DNA of 23,687 bases from Bacteroidales bacterium (GCA_004552615.1 SFNZ01000022.1:1-23687), one strand, 5' to 3'. Positions 1 to 8,556 are shown, counted from the first letter of the stretch. Notes: a model not told the origin generated them from the letters alone. Program-made: numbers and translations.

Positions 1-54
1 TGTGCGAGCAAAGGCCCGCGCGCATTTTTTTGTATACGCTACCCTTTTCCTAAA

Positions 55-125
55 TCCCTTTCCCCTGGAAAGGGACTTACCCTCGGCCTGAAGGCCTCAA
101 ATGCAGTTGTTTCGCTCTGCGAAAC
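55..125. repeat. Cluster of three perfect hairpins downstream of yidD
   Basis: Three perfect inverted repeats lie in 71 nt. The first has 9-bp arms TCCCTTTCC (55-63) and GGAAAGGGA (67-75) around a 3-nt loop. The second has 4-bp arms GGCC (85-88) and GGCC (93-96) around TGAA. The third has 7-bp arms GTTTCGC (109-115) and GCGAAAC (119-125) around a 3-nt loop. In minus-strand sense the last lies 14 nt beyond the yidD stop, so the group could end the SUI1-to-yidD transcript or protect its 3' end. None is followed by a clear U-tract on either strand, so a simple intrinsic terminator is not shown. Positions 1-54 hold no recognisable gene. Confidence 0.55.
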
Positions 126-139
126 TTAAGTCAATAATT

Positions 140-409
140 TTACGGAACGGGGTCATAGCCCGAGCCACCCCACGGATGGCAGCGGAGCAACCTCCTGACG
201 GTAAGATACATACCTTTGAACGGCCCCCATTTGCGGAACGCCTCCAATGCGTAGGCGGAGCAGGTGGGGGTAAATCTGCATGATGACGGCGTGAACGGGG
301 AAATGCAGAGCTGATAAAACCTGATCAGGAACACGAAAGGAAATATTGAAGCTTTCTTGAGAAAGCCCAATATCCTGTTGCGGCCTTCTGATGATGGATT
401 CTCAGGCAT
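140..409 (-). CDS. yidD: Membrane protein insertion efficiency factor YidD
   Basis: YidD is a small membrane-associated protein that helps the YidC insertase place proteins in the inner membrane. The 89-residue product has the family signature: FYQLCISPF, then SCRFTPTCSAYALEA, then RRLLRCHPWGGSGYDPVP at the very C-terminus, with the conserved cysteines in place. A hydrophobic stretch at about residues 20-35 is the likely amphipathic or membrane segment. Its start overlaps the rnpA stop by 8 nt, and rnpA-yidD adjacency is widely conserved in bacteria, which supports translational coupling. Length is normal for the family. It is the last gene of the minus-strand operon. Confidence 0.96.
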   Translation of the reverse strand: MPENPSSEGRNRILGFLKKASIFPFVFLIRFYQLCISPFTPSSCRFTPTCSAYALEAFRKWGPFKGMYLTVRRLLRCHPWGGSGYDPVP

Positions 410-791
410 GGTACGCGAGTTTTTTCAGCACGGAAACGACCATTGCCGTAACCTGGTCCTGGTCCAGGACTTCCCTGGTGCTGTATATGAAAAGAATGTC
501 AGTCCCTCCCCATTTATCATCCCCATCACGACGGACAGCCGGCCGGAGAATGTGCTTGTTGAGCCTGTAGGCCTCCCGGATACGTCGCTTCAGGAGATTT
601 CTCCATACGGCCCTCTTGAACAGCCTCTTCGGGACAGTGACAACTATCCTGTTGTACGGCAGAGAGTTACAAGTGCGGTAACAATATTTCAGGACTTTCT
701 CCCGCCCGTAATTGGATGCGGCCAACAAGGCATTGAGGCCGTCTTTCGACGACAGCCTCTCCTCTTTTTTCAAAGTGTACCGCTCATCCAC
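402..791 (-). CDS. rnpA: Ribonuclease P protein component
   Basis: This is the protein subunit of RNase P, which assists the catalytic RNA in trimming 5' leaders from precursor tRNAs. The 129-residue basic protein carries the diagnostic RNR motif at about residues 55-76 (KRLFKRAVWRNLLKRR, then IREAYR). Upstream is the usual hydrophobic/aromatic N-terminal part (YTLKKEERL), where the leader-binding cleft forms. A short acidic loop around residues 90-96 (RDGDDK) follows; such insertions are common in Bacteroidota. It sits 12 nt after hemD and overlaps yidD by 8 nt. The rpmH gene often found beside rnpA in other phyla is absent here. Confidence 0.96.
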   Translation of the reverse strand: MDERYTLKKEERLSSKDGLNALLAASNYGREKVLKYCYRTCNSLPYNRIVVTVPKRLFKRAVWRNLLKRRIREAYRLNKHILRPAVRRDGDDKWGGTDILFIYSTREVLDQDQVTAMVVSVLKKLAYHA

Positions 792-803
792 TGCTATATT
801 CTA

Positions 804-1550
804 TTACGCGTTATGCGCCGACAGGTACAGTTCCAGGGCCCTCGCCACGGACGGTGCCTCAGGGGTAGGTGCCTGGATCTCGACCGGAAGGCCGGCCTCT
901 TCCATAGCCTTGACAATCTGCTTGCCGAATGTCACGAACTTCACTTTCTCCGGCTTGAAGTCAGGGAAGTTCTCGAAGAGGGACTTGATGTCAGAAGGAT
1001 TGTAGAACACCACCAGGTCATAATCCTCGATATTCTCGCTTTTAAGGTCCTGTGACACAGACTTAACGAACACGGAAGTGGTGAAATCCAGGCCCTGGGC
1101 CTTGAAAAGGCTTGTGAGAGGTTCGACATTGCTTGAATCAGAGGTGGTTATGAGAAATTTCTCTCCCTTGTGCTTCGCACCTATCTGGTCGATGACGGAC
1201 GAAGGCGTGCCGTTGCCGTAGAAAATCTTGCGCTTGCGGAATACAATGTGCTTCTGAAGGTACATTGCAACCGCCTCGGTGGTGCAGAAATATTTCATCG
1301 TCTCCGGAACCTTCACCCTGAGTTCCTCGCAAAGCTGGAAAAACGCATCTATGGTATGCCTGGCGGAGAACACTATTGCAGTGTAATCCAAAACATTGAG
1401 TCTCTGCGCCCTGAACTCTCTCGAGGAAAGAGGCTCTATCAGAAAAAAAGGTTTGAAATCTATCTGTACTCCGTACTTCTCCGTCAATGACTCATAGGGA
1501 GCCTTGTTCAAGGGCATCTCCTGCGAAATCAGAATCTTCTTAATTGCCAT
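804..1550 (-). CDS. hemD: Uroporphyrinogen-III synthase family protein
   Basis: Uroporphyrinogen-III synthase cyclises hydroxymethylbilane with inversion of ring D, in the cytoplasmic heme/siroheme pathway. The product is 248 residues, normal for HemD. It starts MAIKKILISQ, a first Rossmann-like strand, and shows the two-lobed pattern of alternating strands and helices, including YTAIVFSARHTIDAFF (residues about 80-95) and YDLVVFYNPSDIKSLFE in the second lobe, which correspond to the 'vvFTS...' segments of the family. The reading frame stays open for 47 codons upstream, but those overlap the DUF4271 gene and lack HemD character, so the ATG ending at 1550 is chosen. HemD is poorly conserved in sequence; the call rests on fold pattern and the familiar Bacteroidota neighbours DUF4271 and rnpA. 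Confidence 0.85.
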   Translation of the reverse strand: MAIKKILISQEMPLNKAPYESLTEKYGVQIDFKPFFLIEPLSSREFRAQRLNVLDYTAIVFSARHTIDAFFQLCEELRVKVPETMKYFCTTEAVAMYLQKHIVFRKRKIFYGNGTPSSVIDQIGAKHKGEKFLITTSDSSNVEPLTSLFKAQGLDFTTSVFVKSVSQDLKSENIEDYDLVVFYNPSDIKSLFENFPDFKPEKVKFVTFGKQIVKAMEEAGLPVEIQAPTPEAPSVARALELYLSAHNA

Positions 1551-1558
1551 ATTCAAGT

Positions 1559-2401
1559 TCACAAAATCATCATTGAAGCCACCAACAACACTGCTGGCAG
1601 TATTTCCACGCTGCAAAGATACAAAAATGCTTGCAATTGTCCAGCATCCGCTGCTATAATCTCCTTCTTTCGGATCAAAAACACCACCCACAAGGCCCCT
1701 GTCACATAATAAGATGCCGTGCCGGCAAGCCCTGCATAAGCCGGAAACGAAGCCCTGAGGATAACCAAAAGCGAGAGGAAAGCGGCGGCCATTATGAGGA
1801 AATCCCCTCCGGCTCCGTTCGCTGCATTGAGGGAGTCACGGTGAATCTTCCTCGACGGTGTGACTAGAATCAGAATCCAGCGCAATATGAAGAATGCCGT
1901 GCATACTCCGAATGTGGCGGCAGTCTTCATCCCGGGACTGAGCCCGTCCATGAACGAAGGGGACAGGACATCGAGGAGGGACAGATAAACTATCATTATC
2001 AGGGCTGACGGGAGAATCAGCGCGTCACGGTCCCTGCTGAGCCTCATGTTGTATTCGAGTTCGGCCAGTTTCTTCCATCTGAAGATGCCTCCGGCGAGAT
2101 ACGGGAGCACCGTCACGAAACGCCTCATGTAGAGTACTACCAGGATCGACGCCACCGCTATGCTTATCCAGTTCACAGGCGATGCAGACCAATCGTCCGG
2201 CTGCAATGATGGGTTCGCTCCATCCGGGACCTGAATGACAGTGGCCTGTCCAGCCGGTTGGAAAATATCATCTACAGACGGCTCGTATTCCGGAAGAAGG
2301 AGTTCCCCGGACACGAAAGCGTCCGCGGCAGGAAGAACCTGCAGCGTGTCCACCGAGTATATTTCCGAAGATACAGGCATTTCAGTTCCCGCGTTTTGCA
2401 T
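1559..2401 (-). CDS. DUF4271 domain-containing integral membrane protein
   Basis: This is a membrane protein of unknown function found in Bacteroidota beside hemD. The first ~75 residues are polar, proline- and acid-rich, and probably not embedded. About six hydrophobic segments follow: roughly residues 76-95, 128-147, 160-180, 200-220, 225-243 and 260-280. The last runs to the C-terminus (VASMMIL), the usual arrangement for this family. The ATG ending at 2401 overlaps the preceding SUI1-like gene by 20 nt; an alternative ATG (ending at 2380, starting MPVSSEIYS) lies just past that gene's stop and is equally plausible. The gap to hemD is only 8 nt. Function is not known, though co-inheritance with hemD hints at envelope or heme-linked housekeeping. 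Confidence 0.85.
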   Translation of the reverse strand: MQNAGTEMPVSSEIYSVDTLQVLPAADAFVSGELLLPEYEPSVDDIFQPAGQATVIQVPDGANPSLQPDDWSASPVNWISIAVASILVVLYMRRFVTVLPYLAGGIFRWKKLAELEYNMRLSRDRDALILPSALIMIVYLSLLDVLSPSFMDGLSPGMKTAATFGVCTAFFILRWILILVTPSRKIHRDSLNAANGAGGDFLIMAAAFLSLLVILRASFPAYAGLAGTASYYVTGALWVVFLIRKKEIIAADAGQLQAFLYLCSVEILPAVLLVASMMIL

Positions 2402-2726
2402 TGTATCCCATGGAGTTGAGCAGGGCTGTCACCTTGTCGCGCAGGTCTCCCTGGACAGTAATTTCCCCGTCCTTGGCCGTGCCGCCGACCCCGCATTTCA
2501 CCTTCAGGGTCTTCCCGAGAGCCTTCAGATCCTCGTCACTGCCCTTGAACCCGCTGACGAGGGTGACCTGCTTGCCGGCCCTGCATCTGCGGTCAATAGT
2601 CACGACGAGACGCTGCTTCGAAGGCGGAAGTGTCTCCTCCTCAGGTTCCGCTTCCTGTTCGTATTTGAAGTCCGGATTCGTGGAGTACACCACGCCGAGA
2701 CGTTGTTTCCAGTCGTTCTCCGCCAT
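2382..2726 (-). CDS. SUI1/eIF1-like translation initiation factor (YciH type)
   Basis: This is a bacterial member of the SUI1/eIF1 family, whose eukaryotic relatives bind the small ribosomal subunit and check start-codon choice; the bacterial role is poorly defined. The 114-residue product has a variable, acidic N-terminal half and a C-terminal SUI1 domain from about residue 40. It carries the signature KVKCGVGGTAKDGEITVQGD and then a helix (LRDKVTALLNSMGY). A frame-matched ATG seven codons upstream (ending at 2747) would fall inside the -7 promoter element at 2745-2752, so the ATG ending at 2726 is the better start. It is the first gene of the minus-strand operon reaching yidD. Confidence 0.93.
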   Translation of the reverse strand: MAENDWKQRLGVVYSTNPDFKYEQEAEPEEETLPPSKQRLVVTIDRRCRAGKQVTLVSGFKGSDEDLKALGKTLKVKCGVGGTAKDGEITVQGDLRDKVTALLNSMGYNAKRGN

Positions 2727-2744
2727 TTGAAGTCTTATTTTTTG

Positions 2745-2752
2745 CAAAGATA
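2745..2752 (-). promoter_or_regulatory. -7 promoter element of the SUI1-to-yidD operon
   Basis: Read on the minus strand the sequence is TATCTTTG, an exact match to the Bacteroidota consensus TAnnTTTG. It ends 18 nt before the chosen ATG (2726), leaving room for a short leader. No good -33 TTTG box is seen at the usual 19-22 nt upstream. It lies back to back with the plus-strand element at 2767-2774. Confidence 0.65.
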
Positions 2753-2766
2753 AGGAAATCTATTTG

Positions 2767-2774
2767 TATATTTG
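2767..2774 (+). promoter_or_regulatory. -7 promoter element for the DUF2723/lepA operon
   Basis: TATATTTG matches TAnnTTTG exactly and ends 26 nt before the ATG at 2801. A TTTG at 2741-2744, 22 nt upstream, can serve as the -33 box, close to the usual spacing. The 14-nt stretch 2761-2774 is identical to 9476-9489 in front of the SusCD operon. Confidence 0.68.
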
Positions 2775-2800
2775 CTATTTAAAATATCTGGAAAACTAAT

Positions 2801-5800
2801 ATGGAGAATAAGAAGTTCAGACTCTGGGACAGGATTGCGGCAGCCGTGGTGTTCGTAATCGCGGCATTCACATACCTGTCCACCATCGAGCCGTCAGCAT
2901 CTTTCTGGGACTGCGGGGAATTCATCGCATCATCATATAAGCTGGAAGTGGGTCACCCTCCGGGAAACCCTGTGTTCCAGCTCATTGCAAGATTCTTTAC
3001 CATGTTCACGGACGGCAGCCATGCGGCCATTGCCGTCAATGCCATGAGCGCTATCTGCTCCGCATTGACCATTTTCCTGCTGTACCTGACCATAGTTTTC
3101 CTCGCCAAGAGGATGGTATCCAGGGATGAGGAAGGCCGTTACAGCACGGGACAGGCAATCGCTATAATCGGCAGCGCCATGACAGGAGCCCTGGCCTACT
3201 GCTTCTCCGACACGTTCTGGTTCTCCGCAGTCGAAGGTGAGGTATATGCGATGTCATCCCTGTTCACCGCACTCGTCGTCTGGGCCATGACCAAATGGTA
3301 CGAGCAGGCAGACTGCCCGTACGCAAACCGCTGGATTATATTGATTTCCTTCCTGATGGGCCTCTCCATCGGAGTCCATCTGCTGAACCTTCTCGCCATC
3401 CCTGTGCTCGTGTTCATGTTCTATTACAGGAAGAGGGAGGACGGACATTATACCTTATGGGAATATGTCAAGATAATGCTGCTGTCCGTGGTGATTCTCG
3501 GGCTGCTCGTGTTCATCATCATCCCTTATCTCCCCAAGGTGGCAGCCTACGTGGACCTTTTCTTCGTGAACTCCCTCGGCCTGCCTTACAATTCAGGAGC
3601 CGCCTTCTTCATGCTGGCCCTCATTGCAGGATGCTTCTGGGGCGCGTTCAGGACATACAAGAGCGGGAAAGCCGTGTGGAACACCATCATATTGAGTTTC
3701 ACCACCATCGTCATCGGATTCTCGGTGTTCGCCGTGGTGATAATCCGCTCCAACGTGATGCCTCCGACCAACGAATACCAGCCGGACAATGCATTCACCC
3801 TTGTCCGCTACCTGTCGCGTGAACAATATGGTTCGACGCCATTGGTTTACGGACAATATTATGGTGCCCCTTACTCGCTCACCAACGGGAAATACTGGGC
3901 TCCGCTCAACGGCAAATACAAGCATGTGGACTCCCCTGTCGACCCTGAATATCATTCTTCGGGCAAGATGCTGTTCCCGAGGATGTGGAACGGCGGGGAC
4001 CAGAAATACATCAAGTTCTACGAGTCATATACAGGCGGCAAGGGCCGTGTGATACCGGGAGCCGACTACAAGAAACCGTCCTTCTGGGCCAATATGAAAT
4101 TCTTCTTCGACTTCCAGATGAACTGGATGTACTGGAGATATTTCATGTGGAATTTCGCCGGACGGCAGAATGATATCCACAGCCCGAGCCCGGGAGAGCT
4201 GTTCTACGGCAACTGGGAGAGCGGAATCCGGTTCCTTGACAATATGCGTCTCGGAGACCAGAGCAGCGCCCCTGCCATCCTCGCCGAGAACAAGGGGAAG
4301 AACCATTATTATCTCCTGCCACTGATTCTCGGAGTCATCGGAATTTTCTTCCAGTTCGAGAGGGACAAGAGAGGATGCTGGCTCACATTCCTGCTTTTCT
4401 TCATGACCGGAATCGCCATCGTGATATATCTGAACCAGCCTCCTTATCAGGTGAGGGAGAGGGACTACGCATACGCCGGGTCGTTCTACGCCTTCTGCAT
4501 CTGGATAGGTCTCGCGGTAATGGGACTCTACGAATGGCTCGGAGGCAAGCTCAAGGAGAAATATCCAGCAGCTACCGCCGGGGCGTTCACTGTCGCATGC
4601 CTCTGCGTGCCTGCACTCATGGCTCAGCAGAACTGGGATGACCACGACAGGAGCAACCGCCGCACGGCAGTGGAGATGGCCACCAACTATCTCAATTCAG
4701 TAGGGCCTCAGGGTATCCTCATCACCCACGGTGACAATGATACATTCCCTCTCTGGTACGCCCAGGAGGTGGAGGGCATCCGCACCGACGTGCGCATCTG
4801 CAACACTTCCCTTCTCGGCACGGACTGGCATATCGGGCAGATGAAATGGGCCTGCAACGAGTCCGCTCCGCTCGACCTGGGAGTGTCTCCGGAGCAATAT
4901 CTCTACGGAACCAATGATGCCGTATATATCTATGACACAAGGGATCAGGTAATCTCGATAAGCGATGTGATGAAAGTCTTCAAGCATCCTGACGCCAAGC
5001 TCATGCTGGAGAGCGGCAAGGCCGTAGACTACATCGTGTCGAGGAAGATAAGCATCCCGGTAAACAAGGAAAACGCCCTGAAATCGGGAATCGTGAGTCC
5101 AGAATTTGCGGACCTCATACAGGATGAGATTATCATAGAGATTCCGGCCAAGAAGTCCTATATCACCAAGCAGGAGCTGTTCATGCTAGACCTTCTGTCC
5201 AACTATCAGTGGGACAGGCCTATAAACATGCTCAGCCAGGGAGGTGACATCAACATCGGCCTGAAGGACTATCTCATGTACGAGGGATTTTCGAGCAAGC
5301 TCGTGCCGTTCAAGAACAGAATCGGAACCATTGACGTGGGTCTCGTGGACGTGGACGGACTGTATGACAAGATGATGAACGTATATTGCTGGGACGCCCT
5401 GAAGAGGAAGGACTACGACGTTGACTATCAGAACTATTATACATTCCTCGGAGTACTTCCGCAGAGGGAGCTCTTCGTATCGACTGCCAACGCCCTGCTC
5501 AAGGCAGGTGACACTGAAAGGGCACTCAAGGTCCTGGACAAGTGCCAGGAATCGCTGCCTGACGACGTGTGGCCGCTCGAGTCAGTTCCTATCGGGTTCA
5601 CTACCAACGATTATATGGTAGTGAGCATGATTGGCTGCTATTTCCGCGCAGGTGCTCCGGAGAAGGCGGTGGAGCTCGGGACCAAGCTCGGCAACGACCT
5701 GCTGGCCTCGGCTGCATTCTACCTGGAATTCTACGACTACGCATCGCAGGATTTCGAAACCGTCTGCCAGTTCATATACTATCTCGTGGACGAGCTGGAG

Positions 5801-5893
5801 AAAGGCGGAGACAAGAAGGTCTCCAAGAACCTGCAGGACAGCCTGCTGGCAATGCTGAAAGCCGCGAGCGGCGGTATGGAGCCAGAGGAATAG
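2801..5893 (+). CDS. DUF2723 (GT117/TMEM260-like) membrane glycosyltransferase
   Basis: This is a 1030-residue polytopic inner-membrane protein of the DUF2723 family. The eukaryotic member TMEM260 is an O-mannosyltransferase (CAZy GT117) with a GT-C fold, so transfer of a lipid-linked sugar to an extracytoplasmic acceptor is the likely chemistry; the bacterial substrate is not shown. The first transmembrane helix (about residues 11-28) is followed by the loop motif FWDCGEFI (35-42), whose acidic residues occupy the GT-C catalytic position, and by GHPPGNP (51-57). About ten further hydrophobic helices run to roughly residue 600. The remaining ~430 residues are soluble and presumably periplasmic, with a TPR-like end (LLKAGDTERALKVLDKCQESLP, about 905-927). 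It leads the plus operon, 25 nt ahead of lepA. Confidence 0.9.
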   Translation: MENKKFRLWDRIAAAVVFVIAAFTYLSTIEPSASFWDCGEFIASSYKLEVGHPPGNPVFQLIARFFTMFTDGSHAAIAVNAMSAICSALTIFLLYLTIVFLAKRMVSRDEEGRYSTGQAIAIIGSAMTGALAYCFSDTFWFSAVEGEVYAMSSLFTALVVWAMTKWYEQADCPYANRWIILISFLMGLSIGVHLLNLLAIPVLVFMFYYRKREDGHYTLWEYVKIMLLSVVILGLLVFIIIPYLPKVAAYVDLFFVNSLGLPYNSGAAFFMLALIAGCFWGAFRTYKSGKAVWNTIILSFTTIVIGFSVFAVVIIRSNVMPPTNEYQPDNAFTLVRYLSREQYGSTPLVYGQYYGAPYSLTNGKYWAPLNGKYKHVDSPVDPEYHSSGKMLFPRMWNGGDQKYIKFYESYTGGKGRVIPGADYKKPSFWANMKFFFDFQMNWMYWRYFMWNFAGRQNDIHSPSPGELFYGNWESGIRFLDNMRLGDQSSAPAILAENKGKNHYYLLPLILGVIGIFFQFERDKRGCWLTFLLFFMTGIAIVIYLNQPPYQVRERDYAYAGSFYAFCIWIGLAVMGLYEWLGGKLKEKYPAATAGAFTVACLCVPALMAQQNWDDHDRSNRRTAVEMATNYLNSVGPQGILITHGDNDTFPLWYAQEVEGIRTDVRICNTSLLGTDWHIGQMKWACNESAPLDLGVSPEQYLYGTNDAVYIYDTRDQVISISDVMKVFKHPDAKLMLESGKAVDYIVSRKISIPVNKENALKSGIVSPEFADLIQDEIIIEIPAKKSYITKQELFMLDLLSNYQWDRPINMLSQGGDINIGLKDYLMYEGFSSKLVPFKNRIGTIDVGLVDVDGLYDKMMNVYCWDALKRKDYDVDYQNYYTFLGVLPQRELFVSTANALLKAGDTERALKVLDKCQESLPDDVWPLESVPIGFTTNDYMVVSMIGCYFRAGAPEKAVELGTKLGNDLLASAAFYLEFYDYASQDFETVCQFIYYLVDELEKGGDKKVSKNLQDSLLAMLKAASGGMEPEE

Positions 5894-5918
5894 AGTCACG
5901 TAAACCGGACATGACAGT

Positions 5919-7709
5919 ATGAAACATATCAGGAATTTCTGCATCATCGCGCATATCGACCACGGGAAGAGCACACTTGCCGACAGGCTTATCGAGCTGA
6001 CCCAGACTCTCGGAATCAGGGAGATGGAGAACCAGGTGCTGGACGACATGGATCTTGAGAAGGAGAAAGGAATCACCATCAAGAGCCACGCCATCCAGAT
6101 GGAATACAATTACAAGGGAGAGAAATACATCCTCAACCTGATTGACACTCCGGGCCACGTGGATTTCTCCTACGAGGTGTCCCGTTCCATCGCTTCCTGC
6201 GAGGGGGCATTGCTCGTCGTGGACGCGTCACAGGGAGTCCAGGCCCAGACCATCTCGAACCTTTACCAGGCCATCGAACACGGACTGGAGATAATTCCGG
6301 TACTGAACAAGATTGACATGGACTCTGCCCGCCCGGAAGTGGTGAGCGATGAGGTTTGCGACCTTCTGGGTTGCAGCCCTGAGGAAGTGTACAAGGTTTC
6401 CGCCCGCACTGGTGAAGGAGTGGAGCAGCTCCTGGACGCCATTGTCGAGAAGATCCCTGCACCGACAGGAGACCCTGACGCACCTCTGCAGGCATTGATT
6501 TTCGACTCCGTATTCAATTCCTTCAGGGGGATCATAGCCTATTTCAAGATAAAGAACGGCACCCTCCGCAGCGGGGACCGGGTGAAATTCTTCAATACCG
6601 GACAGGAATATACCGCCGACGAAGTGGGTGTGCTGAAAATGAAGATGTGCCCGACCGAAGAGGTGACCTGCGGCAATGTTGGCTATATTATTTCCGGCAT
6701 CAAGACGGCTGCGGAGGTGAAGGTGGGAGACACGATCACCCATATCGACAAACCTTGCAGTGAAGCGATATCGGGATTCGAGGAGGTGAAGCCGATGCTT
6801 TTCGCCGGAATGTATCCGGTGCAGGCCGACAAATACGAGGAGCTCCGCTCGACGCTCGAGAAGTTCCAGCTCAATGATGCATCATTCGTATATGAGCCGG
6901 AATCCTCCCTCGCCCTCGGATTCGGTTTCAGGTGCGGATTCCTCGGGCTCCTGCATCTCGAAATCGTGCAGGAACGCCTGTTCAGGGAGTTCAACATGGA
7001 CGTCATCACCACTGTGCCGAACGTATCCTACAAGGTCTATACGACCAAGGACGAATGCATTGACGTACACAATCCTTCCGGCCTTCCGGCCCCGACCATC
7101 ATTGACAGGATAGAAGAGCCATATATCAGGGCGCAGATCATCACCAATACCGAATTCTACGGTCCTATCATGAAGCTCTGCCTCGAGAAGCGCGGCACGC
7201 TGATGGGCCAGCATTATATCACGGCAGACCGTGTAGAACTGACTTACGAGATGCCGCTCTCCGAGATTGTCTTCGACTTCTATGACAAACTCAAGTCCAT
7301 TTCCAAGGGCTATGCCTCGTTCGACTACCACGTGATGGGCTACCGCCCTGCAAAGTTGGTGAAATTGGACATCCTCCTCAACGGGGACCCGGCCGATGCC
7401 CTGTCATCCCTCATACATGAGGACCATGCATACGATTTCGGCAGGAAGATATGCCTGAAACTGAAGGACCTCATACCGAGGCAGCAGTTCGACATAGCGA
7501 TTCAGGCGGCAATCGGAGCCAAGATTATAGCCCGCGAGACCGTGCGCCAGGTTCGCAAGGACGTGACTGCCAAGTGTTACGGAGGAGATGTCACCCGAAA
7601 GAGGAAACTTCTCGAAAAGCAGAAGGAAGGAAAGAAACGTATGCGCCAGATAGGTACCGTGCAGGTGCCGCAGAGTGCATTCATGGCCGTTCTCAAACTC
7701 GATTCCTGA
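5919..7709 (+). CDS. lepA: Elongation factor 4 (LepA), translational GTPase
   Basis: LepA is a ribosome-binding GTPase that acts during translation and 30S biogenesis. The 596-residue length is normal. G-motifs are intact: P-loop AHIDHGKST (residues 11-19), DTPGH (76-80), NKID (130-133) and the SAR of G5 (about 161-163). EF-G-like domains II, III and V follow (for example GFRCGFLGLLHLEI), then the LepA-specific C-terminal domain with the basic end TRKRKLLEKQKEGKKRM and closing QSAFMAVLKLDS. It follows the DUF2723 gene by 25 nt and precedes the family 2 glycosyltransferase by 4 nt, so all are probably co-transcribed. Confidence 0.98.
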   Translation: MKHIRNFCIIAHIDHGKSTLADRLIELTQTLGIREMENQVLDDMDLEKEKGITIKSHAIQMEYNYKGEKYILNLIDTPGHVDFSYEVSRSIASCEGALLVVDASQGVQAQTISNLYQAIEHGLEIIPVLNKIDMDSARPEVVSDEVCDLLGCSPEEVYKVSARTGEGVEQLLDAIVEKIPAPTGDPDAPLQALIFDSVFNSFRGIIAYFKIKNGTLRSGDRVKFFNTGQEYTADEVGVLKMKMCPTEEVTCGNVGYIISGIKTAAEVKVGDTITHIDKPCSEAISGFEEVKPMLFAGMYPVQADKYEELRSTLEKFQLNDASFVYEPESSLALGFGFRCGFLGLLHLEIVQERLFREFNMDVITTVPNVSYKVYTTKDECIDVHNPSGLPAPTIIDRIEEPYIRAQIITNTEFYGPIMKLCLEKRGTLMGQHYITADRVELTYEMPLSEIVFDFYDKLKSISKGYASFDYHVMGYRPAKLVKLDILLNGDPADALSSLIHEDHAYDFGRKICLKLKDLIPRQQFDIAIQAAIGAKIIARETVRQVRKDVTAKCYGGDVTRKRKLLEKQKEGKKRMRQIGTVQVPQSAFMAVLKLDS

Positions 7710-7713
7710 TACC

Positions 7714-8556
7714 ATGCCGCAGAAAGTCGCCATACTTCTTACAGTGTATAACCGGAGGGAAAAGACACTCGAGTGCCTCAAGGCCTGTTATGAGCAGATT
7801 GACGGGATGAAGGCGGGCGGAGAGTACGTCTTCCGGATTTACATGGTGGATGACGGGAGCTCTGACGGGACATCCGAAGCAGTCAGGGACATTTTCCCGC
7901 AGACTGAAATACTCAGGAGCAACGGCGGTCTGTTCTGGAATCAGGGAATGCGCCTGGCCTGGGAGCGGGCCTCGGAGGACAATCCGGATTTCTATCTGTG
8001 GATCAATGACGACACCATTCTGAAAGAAGGGGCGATAGCCTGCCTGATGGAGACTTCCACATTCCTGAGGCACAAGGCGATCGTGGTTGGAACTGCCGAA
8101 GACAATAAAGGGGAACTCAGCTATGGAGGAAGAAGCCTGTCGGGCAGGATTGTAGTACCGGACCCGACCTTGCCTGTCACCTGCCAGACCTTCAACGGCA
8201 ATCTCGTCCTGGTTCCTCACCATGTTTTCCGCATACTCGGCAATCTCGATGAACATTACCAGCACAGTTTCGGTGATTACGACTACGGCGTGAGGGCGGA
8301 GAAGAACAATATAGTCAGGGTAGTGGCTCCCGGCGTACTGTGCGTATGCAACAGGAATCCGGGCATTCCGAGATGGAAGAACAGGCATTATTCCCTCAGC
8401 GAGAGAATCGCAAGCTTGCGGGGGCCGAAAGGACGTCCCCCGAAGGAGCAGTTCCTGTACGACTGCAGGAGCAGGAACGTGGTCTTCGCAATAGCGCATT
8501 ACGTGTCGATTTGCCTGCAGGTCCTTTTCCCACGAAGATACAGCAAGGATGAGTAA
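7714..8556 (+). CDS. Glycosyltransferase family 2 protein
   Basis: This is a GT-A fold inverting glycosyltransferase of family 2; donor and acceptor are not predictable. The 280-residue product starts MPQKVAILLTVYNRREKT, the usual first strand and helix. It has the nucleotide-binding MVDDGSSDGT (44-53), the NGGLFWNQGMRLAW segment typical of rhamnosyl/galactofuranosyl-like GT2 enzymes, and the DXD-type metal site INDDT (97-101). A later HSFGDYDYGVRA segment probably carries the catalytic base region. No transmembrane helices are evident. A frame-matched ATG 13 codons upstream lies inside lepA and is rejected. The gene overlaps menA by 8 nt, suggesting coupling. Confidence 0.92.
   Translation: MPQKVAILLTVYNRREKTLECLKACYEQIDGMKAGGEYVFRIYMVDDGSSDGTSEAVRDIFPQTEILRSNGGLFWNQGMRLAWERASEDNPDFYLWINDDTILKEGAIACLMETSTFLRHKAIVVGTAEDNKGELSYGGRSLSGRIVVPDPTLPVTCQTFNGNLVLVPHHVFRILGNLDEHYQHSFGDYDYGVRAEKNNIVRVVAPGVLCVCNRNPGIPRWKNRHYSLSERIASLRGPKGRPPKEQFLYDCRSRNVVFAIAHYVSICLQVLFPRRYSKDE

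Noticed and set aside
357..1055. 232-codon plus-strand frame across rnpA and hemD
   Set aside because: Antisense to two recognised genes of a compact operon.
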